Below, piece by piece: positions 30,598-35,653 of a stretch of 35,653 nt of DNA (position 1 is its first letter; every line of letters begins with the position of its first letter). The notes under the pieces were generated by a model that did not search any database, had not been told where the DNA came from, and saw only the letters and a program-made list of their open reading frames with translations. Source of the stretch: Lachnospiraceae bacterium UBA2734 (GTDB lineage Bacteria > Bacillota > Clostridia > Lachnospirales > Lachnospiraceae). A program made the translations under genes and the position numbers. The stretch spans positions 1 to 35,653 of the forward strand of contig DEKA01000041.1 in the NCBI GenBank assembly GCA_002353635.1, written 5' to 3'.

Positions 30598-31026
30598 TCA
30601 CAGCGTCTTCTCCGTCATCACGCACTCAAACGTGCCGCTTCCCGACTTGTTGTTCCAGTCCGGCGTGTAGCCAAGCTTCTCATAGAAGCCGACAGCTGCT
30701 GTGCGGGAGTTGATATAAATCTTCGTGACGCCCTTCTCTTTCATCCACTCCTCGGCGCCGTGGATCGCCGCTGCTCCAAAACCACGGCCTCTGTACTCGC
30801 CGACGGTTGCAACCCTCTCAATCTTTCCAGTGTGCTCATCAAGGTAGTGCAGTCTGCATGTGGAGACAGGAATGTTGCCGTCCAACACCAGAATGTATGT
30901 GCATTCCGGTGTGTCCTCTTCAAACTCCAAATCCAGCGTCACATTGAACTCACGAAGCATCGCTGCCGCCCGCACGTAATGCACGCCTGCGCGCTGCCAC
31001 TCCTTAGTTACCCGCATCACTTCCAT
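30598..31026 (-). CDS. GNAT-family N-acetyltransferase
   Basis: The 142-aa cytoplasmic protein shows the GNAT order: N-terminal QRAGVHYVRAAAMLREFNV, the strand TYILVLDGNIPVSTCRLHYLD, the acetyl-CoA P-loop VGEYRGRGFGAAAIHGAEEW (Arg/Gly pattern R-G-x-G-x-G/A), the strand KIYINSRTAAVGFYEKLGY. Length is typical. GAGG lies 7 nt before ATG 31026. It probably acetylates a small molecule or a protein N-terminus; the acceptor is not readable. It is separated from the GST gene by 145 bp with no evident promoter or hairpin, so it could be transcribed with the upstream ABC/GST genes. Confidence 0.88.
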   Translation of the reverse strand: MEVMRVTKEWQRAGVHYVRAAAMLREFNVTLDLEFEEDTPECTYILVLDGNIPVSTCRLHYLDEHTGKIERVATVGEYRGRGFGAAAIHGAEEWMKEKGVTKIYINSRTAAVGFYEKLGYTPDWNNKSGSGTFECVMTEKTL

Positions 31027-31171
31027 ATCAAGGCCTCACACATTCAAAACCACAAAATCAAAGAACTATAACCCTCGAAAGGTCTTAACACTATCCGACA
31101 TGTAAGCTGTCTATCAGAGTATTTCGGCCTTTGAGGGACATTAAATAATTACAGCAACTGCAAGGCGACAA

Positions 31172-32260
31172 TCAATACCGGTACTTCAGCGGTCCGAACT
31201 TCTCCGTCCTATTGTCAGGTTCATCCCACACCGAGTTGTCCGGTCCAAGCGGCAGAATCTGGTACGGGTTCGTCCCTGCATCCCCCAGAAAATACCCTCT
31301 CTTGATCGCATCGAAGTCTGTTGCCTCCTTGAAAGCAGGGATGGAGTACAGCTCCTTCGCGTAGTTCCAGAGGTTGTCGTAGTCGCGGATTCTCTTCTTA
31401 TTGAGCCGGAACTCAAAGTAGTAAGCTGTATCAAAGCGGGCTAGCGTGACATAGAGTCTGATGTCAGAATCAGTCAGGCGATCGCCGAACAGGAATCGAT
31501 TCTCTGCGAGGTGGGCCTCGAGCCAATCGAGTCTGTCAAAAACCAGATGATAATTCTTCTCGTACTCCGCCTGTGTCTCCGCAAATCCAGCCTTATAGAC
31601 ACCGTTGTTGATCTCGTTGAAGAGGATCTCATTCAGTGCGTCGATTCCTGTACGGAGCTCCTTCGGATACAGATCCGGCGCTCCTTCTTTCCAGAAGGGC
31701 TTCCAGACCGTCTCCCAGTAGTTCGTGAGGCGGTGATAATCGTTGTTCACGACCTTGTGTGTCTTCACATCCACGATTGTCGGCACCGTCGCACGGCCCT
31801 CGTAGGTCGGATCTGTCTCCGCGTAAATCTCCGGCAGATACCGGATGCCGAGAACCGGGTCCTTTCCGCCGGGATCCAGAGAGAACTCCCATCCCTCCGG
31901 AGTCCGCACCGGATTGACTTTGCCGACACTGATGACATCCTCGCCAATGCCGAGAAGCCCAAGTGCAATCTTCTGCCTCGTTGCCCACGGGCAGAGCGGC
32001 GTCCAGATGAGGCGGTACCTTCCCGCCTCTACCGGGAGCTGCCCCGGCTTGTCCCCAAACGGTGTATCAAACCGATTCTTCTGACGGACGAAGGCGCCGG
32101 AAGCGCTTGTCTCATGTGCCTTCTCGGAGGTGGCGACATGACCGAAGGCGCTTACATTGGTGCTCTGATCAGTGGAATTATTGTCAATCTGATTGGCCTG
32201 GCGCTCAAACTTGCCGGTCTTATCTACTTCTCCAGATGTGACATGATCAACAACTGACAT
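31172..32260 (-). CDS. Glutathionyl-hydroquinone reductase-like GST (xi class, CPWA)
   Basis: The 362-aa cytoplasmic enzyme has a polar, Thr/Asn/Ser-rich first 50 residues, then ASGAFVRQKNRFDTPFGDK and the xi-class active site IWTPLCPWATRQ (Cys90) in a thioredoxin fold. ATVPTIVDVKTHKVVNNDY is the glutathione gamma-Glu region and the all-alpha C-domain contains LAENRFLFGDRLTDSDIRLYVT. Enzymes with this CPWA motif reduce glutathionyl-hydroquinones using glutathione. It lies 19 bp after the ABC ATPase on the same strand, so probably in one operon, and is a distant paralogue of the plus-strand gene at 34246. A GST here raises the question of thiol source, since most clostridia do not make glutathione. 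Confidence 0.9.
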   Translation of the reverse strand: MSVVDHVTSGEVDKTGKFERQANQIDNNSTDQSTNVSAFGHVATSEKAHETSASGAFVRQKNRFDTPFGDKPGQLPVEAGRYRLIWTPLCPWATRQKIALGLLGIGEDVISVGKVNPVRTPEGWEFSLDPGGKDPVLGIRYLPEIYAETDPTYEGRATVPTIVDVKTHKVVNNDYHRLTNYWETVWKPFWKEGAPDLYPKELRTGIDALNEILFNEINNGVYKAGFAETQAEYEKNYHLVFDRLDWLEAHLAENRFLFGDRLTDSDIRLYVTLARFDTAYYFEFRLNKKRIRDYDNLWNYAKELYSIPAFKEATDFDAIKRGYFLGDAGTNPYQILPLGPDNSVWDEPDNRTEKFGPLKYRY

Positions 32261-32279
32261 AAGATAAACTCACTTTCTG

Positions 32280-33047
32280 CTAGATCGAATACTCCGGTGC
32301 CTGCAGTCTGTCGATTTTCGAGATAAATTCCCGAAGTCTCGGGCTCTTCGGATGGCCGAAGATCTCTGCCGGCGTACCGTCCTCTACAATGTGTCCATTC
32401 TCCAGGAATAGAACGCGGTTGGCAACATTCCGGACGAAGTTCATCTCGTGAGAGACGATCAGCATCGTATAGCCCTCCTGCGCCGCCTTTCGGATGGTAT
32501 CGAGAACCTCGCCGACGAGCTCAGGATCGAGTGCCGAGGTCGGCTCATCAAAGAGAATGAGCTCAGGCTGCATTGCGAGTGCCCGGGCGATCGCTACGCG
32601 CTGCTGCTGGCCGCCGGAGAGGTGCTTTGGGTAATGATTTGCACGGTCTGCAAGGCCGACATTGGCGAGCTGCTCTCTGGCAATCTTCTCCGCCTCTGCC
32701 TTCGGGAGCTTCTTCACAGTGATGAGTCCCTCCATGACGTTCTGCAGGGCCGTCTTTCTCTGAAAGAGATTCCAGCTCTGGAACACCATACCTGTGCGCT
32801 GATGGAGCTCGCGAATTGCCTTGTGGTTTCCGCGCGCGGAAAGGTCCACGTGAAGTCCCGCCAGATCAATTGTTCCGGATTCCGGTGTCTCCAGCCTGTC
32901 AATGCAGCGAAGCAGCGTCGATTTCCCGGTTCCGGAGGGACCAATGACTGCGATGACATCTCCCTTGTTGATGGAGAGGTTGATGCCGTCCAGCACCACA
33001 TTTTCCTTGAATTTCTTTGAAAGATTTTTGATCTCGATCTCACTCAT
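32280..33047 (-). CDS. Polar amino acid ABC transporter ATP-binding protein (GlnQ/TcyC-like)
   Basis: The 255-aa ATPase has Walker A VIGPSGTGKSTLLRCIDRLE, Q-loop VFQSWNLFQRKTALQNV, signature KHLSGGQQQRVAIARAL, Walker B LILFDEPTSALDPELVGEV and the SHEMNFV H-loop. The length and QQQR signature are those of the polar-amino-acid subfamily that serves glutamine, arginine and cystine importers. AAGGA lies 10 nt before ATG 33047. It follows the permease with 124 bp between and precedes the GST by 19 bp. No substrate-binding protein is present in the window for this system. Confidence 0.95.
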   Translation of the reverse strand: MSEIEIKNLSKKFKENVVLDGINLSINKGDVIAVIGPSGTGKSTLLRCIDRLETPESGTIDLAGLHVDLSARGNHKAIRELHQRTGMVFQSWNLFQRKTALQNVMEGLITVKKLPKAEAEKIAREQLANVGLADRANHYPKHLSGGQQQRVAIARALAMQPELILFDEPTSALDPELVGEVLDTIRKAAQEGYTMLIVSHEMNFVRNVANRVLFLENGHIVEDGTPAEIFGHPKSPRLREFISKIDRLQAPEYSI

Positions 33048-33171
33048 ATCTGCATTATCCTTGCTAAATCACCTGATTCATTCCGCTTCAGGAGCATTCT
33101 GTCCGGCTGCGTCACATCACCTGTCGCCAGATGCCATATGGCTCATACCTGAACGGAACAAACTGAAGCAG

Positions 33172-33933
33172 TTATACAGCAGCTGCTCTCTGCACCTCAG
33201 TCGCATTCTCACTGCCCTGCACAACCGGCACTTCGTCCGGTATGGCCATCTTCTTCTCGATCAGTTTCATAGCCTGCTCAACAACAATCGTGATCACCCA
33301 GTAAATCAGCGCAAGAGAAACATAAACCTCGAAGTAACGGTATGTTCTGCCGCCGATGATCTTTCCCGCTGCCGTCATATCAACTACGGCACAGACGAAG
33401 GCGAGGGATGTTCCCTTGATCAGGGAGATGAAGGCGTTTCCAAGGTTCGGCAGTGCCACTGCAAACGACTCAGGAAGTGTAATTCTTGTCAGAATCTGCC
33501 ATCCGCTCATGCCAAGTGAAGTGGCCGCCTCGATCTGTCCCCTGTCTACGGACTGCAGGGCCGAGCGGAACGTCTCCGCATTGTATGCGGACTGGTTCAC
33601 CGCCAGTGCAACGAACGCATACAGGATCGGCGGAACTGCGGAAGCGTTATAGGTCGTGCCGTTCTGCATCGCAATATATTTCTGCACCATCGGGATGCCA
33701 AAATATGTGACATACAGCTGCACCAGCACCGGTGTTCCTCGGATAATGGAGATGAACAGGTTGACGATCGGCGTCAGCACCGGCATCTTCTTCTCTTTGA
33801 TGATGGCAAGGAGAAGTCCCAGCACAAGGCTCGCCGCCATGGCCGAAATGGCCAGTTCCATCGTCACCGGCAGATACACCAGAATCTGCGGAATATTCGT
33901 GAACACCATCTTTACATCAAACAATTTGCCCAT
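33172..33933 (-). CDS. Polar amino acid ABC transporter permease (TcyB/GlnP-like)
   Basis: The 253-aa permease has about five membrane helices: VYLPVTMELAISAMAASLVL, LTPIVNLFISIIRGTPVLVQ, PILYAFVALAVNQSAYNAET, the EAA loop EAATSLGMSGWQILTRITLP followed by ALPNLGNAFISLIKGTSLAF, and YFEVYVSLALIYWVITIVVE. The SLIKGTSLA and RGTPVLVQ motifs mark the HisM/GlnP family; the closest functional family by appearance is L-cystine TcyB. The ribosome site AGAGGA is 9 nt before ATG 33933. The cytoplasmic tail (EVPVVQGSENATEV) is longer than usual. It is the first gene of the minus-strand ABC/GST operon. Confidence 0.94.
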   Translation of the reverse strand: MGKLFDVKMVFTNIPQILVYLPVTMELAISAMAASLVLGLLLAIIKEKKMPVLTPIVNLFISIIRGTPVLVQLYVTYFGIPMVQKYIAMQNGTTYNASAVPPILYAFVALAVNQSAYNAETFRSALQSVDRGQIEAATSLGMSGWQILTRITLPESFAVALPNLGNAFISLIKGTSLAFVCAVVDMTAAGKIIGGRTYRYFEVYVSLALIYWVITIVVEQAMKLIEKKMAIPDEVPVVQGSENATEVQRAAAV

Positions 33934-33970
33934 TTCAAGTCTTCCTCTGCGTTACTTGGATTAACTGGTC

Positions 33971-33984
33971 GAATTACATAATTC
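33971..33984. promoter_or_regulatory. Dyad GAATTA-CA-TAATTC in the permease leader
   Basis: A 6+2+6 palindrome lies 38 bp before the permease ATG and about 25 bp after the predicted transcript start. It is an operator candidate for the ABC/GST operon; the regulator is unknown, and a cysteine-responsive regulator is only a guess. Confidence 0.45.
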
Positions 33985-34017
33985 CTATCAAATTAATATG
34001 TTTTGTAGGTTGAAATG

Positions 34018-34046
34018 AGTATAAGCTCGTTCTACTGGAAAAGCAA
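34018..34046 (-). promoter_or_regulatory. Promoter of the ABC/GST operon
   Basis: On the minus strand TTGCTT (34046-34041), 17 nt, TATACT (34023-34018). Four of six matches at -35 and five of six at -10. The leader to the permease start would be about 80 nt. Confidence 0.65.
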
Positions 34047-34105
34047 GAACAAAATTCACTAATTCAGTAGGATTTATTTTGGACAGCGGACAGAGAAATC
34101 AGGTG

Positions 34106-34133
34106 TTGCAATTTATTCCCGCAATGCTATAAT
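34106..34133 (+). promoter_or_regulatory. Promoter of the second GST gene
   Basis: TTGCAA (34106-34111), 16 nt, TATAAT (34128-34133). The start is expected near 34140, leaving a leader of about 105 nt that contains the dyad at 34148-34168. It is divergent from the ABC/GST promoter, with about 70 bp between the two -35 boxes. Confidence 0.75.
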
Positions 34134-34147
34134 CGCATTATTACATT

Positions 34148-34168
34148 TTCATACTATTACAGTATGAA
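34148..34168. promoter_or_regulatory. Dyad TTCATACT/AGTATGAA in the second GST leader
   Basis: Perfect 8-bp arms with a 5-nt spacer (34148-34155/34161-34168) start about 8 nt downstream of the expected transcript start. The place fits an operator or a leader stem-loop. Confidence 0.5.
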
Positions 34169-34245
34169 TTATAGAATTCAGTGAAGACAGAAATGATCAA
34201 CGAAGTTCTATATTTATAAAAGAGATAGAAACGGAGGGAATTAAA

Positions 34246-35514
34246 ATGGCAGACGTATGCGATATCAGTGCACACAGAAGGAAGGTCGCTGCAGCGGCAA
34301 ATGCAAATTCTTCCTATACAGATGCGGAGGCTGAGTGCCACGCCGCAGAGGTCGATGTTCCGCCGAGGCCTATGGAGACAAGAAATGAGATCGACGAGCG
34401 CGGTGCATTCGTTCGCCAGCCCAACGCCTTCATAGTTCCCTTCGGAGACAAGGAAGGCGAGTGGAAGGCTGAAGCAGGCCGCTACCGCATTTACTGGGCA
34501 AAGGGATGCAACTGGTCCAACCGCCCGATCATCGCCCGCAACCTCCTGGGACTGAAGGATGTCATCACCGACCAGCTGACGACCCACTCAGGCGAGAGCA
34601 ACCGCTATGGTCATGGCTTTGCTGATTCGCCGGATCACAGGGATCCTGCAACGGGCGCATATTTTCTCTCCGAATTCTATAAGAATGCGAATCCCGATTT
34701 TCATGGAAGAGCGACAACACCCACGCTCGTGGACGTAAAAGAAAAGAAGGCTGTCAACAATGACTACCACAGGCTGACCAACTACATCGAGGTACAATTC
34801 CGCAAATTTCAGCCTGCTGACGCGCCGGACCTGTATCCGAAGAAGTACCGCGATGTAATCGACGAATTCAACGACTGGCTCTTCCCGCACATCAATAACG
34901 CCCACTACCGCATGGCGTTCTGCCAGTCACTCTCCGCGTACAACACGGCGTTCGACGATTTCTACGACAGCATGGACAAGATCGAGAAGAGGCTTTCGGA
35001 GAACAGGTTCCTTTTCGGCGACTACATCACCGACAGCGATATCAGATTCTTTGTGACAATTATCCGTTGGGACTTCAGTTATTTTCACAATATCGGACCC
35101 ACGAAGCACAGAATCGCCGACTATCCGAACATTTATGCCTACGAGAAGGAGCTGTACAATATTCCCGCATTTTATGATGCGACCTATATCAGAGATCTCA
35201 GGCTCGGGCGGCACGATGTGAACGAGGACACGAATATTTTCGCGGACTATCTGACAAGAATTGCGCCGCAGATCGACTTCGATGAGCTGTTAAAGAGCGA
35301 CGGGAGCCGCGCGAAGCTCTCCAGTGATCCAAACGGGGATATGTTCCTGCGCCATCCTAAGGATGAGACGCCGGAGGACTACCAGAGCGAGATCTCGTTC
35401 TGCCGCTGGAATCTGCCCGATCAGGCATCCCGCGAGGCGGACGACCCGAAGAACAGTCCTCTGCGCGCAGACGCATCCATCAATCCGCTGAAGGGTTTGC
35501 TGCGGAACGAATAA
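34246..35514 (+). CDS. Diverged xi-class GST-like protein with CNWS active site
   Basis: The 422-aa cytoplasmic protein has the ERGAFVRQPNAFIVPFGDKEGEW region, an active-site segment RIYWAKGCNWSNRPIIARNL (Cys88; CNWS where the family has CPWA), GRATTPTLVDVKEKKAVNNDYHRLTNY, and the C-domain LSENRFLFGDYITDSDIRFF. It shares all landmarks with the 31172-32260 protein but is 60 residues longer, with an acidic/polar C-terminal tail (about 340-422). Replacing Pro with Asn and Ala with Ser changes the thiol environment, so the reaction may differ from quinone de-glutathionylation. GGAGG lies 9 nt before the ATG. It is divergent from the ABC/GST operon and has its own promoter. Confidence 0.85.
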   Translation: MADVCDISAHRRKVAAAANANSSYTDAEAECHAAEVDVPPRPMETRNEIDERGAFVRQPNAFIVPFGDKEGEWKAEAGRYRIYWAKGCNWSNRPIIARNLLGLKDVITDQLTTHSGESNRYGHGFADSPDHRDPATGAYFLSEFYKNANPDFHGRATTPTLVDVKEKKAVNNDYHRLTNYIEVQFRKFQPADAPDLYPKKYRDVIDEFNDWLFPHINNAHYRMAFCQSLSAYNTAFDDFYDSMDKIEKRLSENRFLFGDYITDSDIRFFVTIIRWDFSYFHNIGPTKHRIADYPNIYAYEKELYNIPAFYDATYIRDLRLGRHDVNEDTNIFADYLTRIAPQIDFDELLKSDGSRAKLSSDPNGDMFLRHPKDETPEDYQSEISFCRWNLPDQASREADDPKNSPLRADASINPLKGLLRNE

Positions 35515-35556
35515 AAGGCCGGTTGGCAGACAGGCACGATTAAATGATAGATAATA

Positions 35557-35607
35557 AACAGGTCAGGCACAAACGGATCTCTGTATCCGCTGTGTCTGAC
35601 CTGTTTT
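35557..35607 (+). terminator. Terminator of the second GST gene
   Basis: AACAGGTCAG-g-CACA pairs with TGTG-t-CTGACCTGTT (35557-35571/35591-35605) over a loop with an extra GGAT/ATCC stem, and TTTT follows. It lies 43 bp after the stop codon. Confidence 0.88.
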
Positions 35608-35630
35608 GAATTTGTGATAAAGGACGATTT

Positions 35631-35653
35631 ATGATGGAAGACGCCGGTCGAGT
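35631..35653 (+). CDS. Possible start of the next gene (edge)
   Basis: AAAGGA with 6-nt spacing precedes ATGATGGAAGACGCCGGTCG, and the frame stays open to the window edge. Only seven codons are visible, so no family can be named and the coding status is uncertain. Confidence 0.4.

Noticed and set aside
1..35653. CRISPR array, tRNA/rRNA genes, transposase or integrase genes
   Set aside because: No regular spaced repeats, no cloverleaf or rRNA-like conserved stretch and no IS-type gene were seen by eye. The hairpin repeats are too few to be an array.

Overview
The window is a chromosomal stretch of a Gram-positive, low-oxygen-type Firmicute. A clostridial relative near Lachnospiraceae is the best guess. 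This is inferred from strong AAGGAGG-type ribosome binding sites, TTGACA/TATAAT promoters, lipobox lipoproteins, a LytTR/GHKL sensor pair, a TPP-riboswitch thiazole-salvage operon with ThiW, and many short stem-loop terminators. No rRNA, tRNA, CRISPR array, prophage or transposase gene was found.

Layout. 1-0.5 kb: 3' end of a cation:proton antiporter. 0.5-3.3 kb: GHKL histidine kinase and LytTR response regulator (minus). 3.7-4.2 kb: FMN-binding pyridoxamine-oxidase-like protein (minus). 4.6-5.7 kb: lipoprotein alpha/beta hydrolase (plus). 5.9-6.4 kb: two tandem, paralogous, Cys-rich mini-proteins (minus). 6.4-9.4 kb: a block holding a zinc-ribbon/DUF4352-like membrane protein, a membrane Ser/Thr kinase and a divergent helix-turn-helix protein, bracketed by two direct copies of a ~52-bp hairpin repeat. 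9.5-10.6 kb: one ORF joining a NUDIX hydrolase to a flavodoxin-like reductase, with a strong internal ribosome binding site. 10.7-14.2 kb: TPP-riboswitch operon (MTH1187-type thiamine-binding protein, thiW, thiM, HAD phosphatase, thiE). 14.3-18.0 kb: a decayed zone with a 5'-truncated EamA permease, a 3'-truncated GNAT acetyltransferase and a 5'-truncated DUF3427-type helicase whose first codons are a transcription terminator. 18.2-18.75 kb: Hsp20. 19.1-20.2 kb: PTS IIC-type permease with a consensus promoter and a 38-bp operator-like palindrome. 20.7-21.9 kb: threonine ammonia-lyase. 22.1-30.3 kb: a probable single peptide-use operon (M20 peptidase, C39-like peptidase, then a family-5 lipoprotein and OppD/F/B/C-type ABC subunits). 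30.3-30.6 kb: a junction of two gene stubs (a possible fumarase-beta tail and a PIN-domain tail). 30.6-31.0 kb: GNAT. 31.2-35.5 kb: two diverged xi-class glutathione-transferase-like proteins around a polar-amino-acid ABC importer. The start of one more gene may lie at the right edge.

How the genes may work together. The thiamine operon imports hydroxyethylthiazole (ThiW), phosphorylates it (ThiM) and couples it to HMP-PP (ThiE), under TPP control. The 22-30 kb operon would process and import peptides. The last locus pairs two GST-fold enzymes (CPWA and CNWS active sites) with a GlnQ/TcyC-like ATPase and a TcyB-like permease but no binding protein. I infer a thiol or glutathione-conjugate uptake and reduction system. 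It is the best candidate for an undescribed unit here, together with the repeat-bracketed kinase/HTH block. All positions were read by eye; no search or folding program was run.
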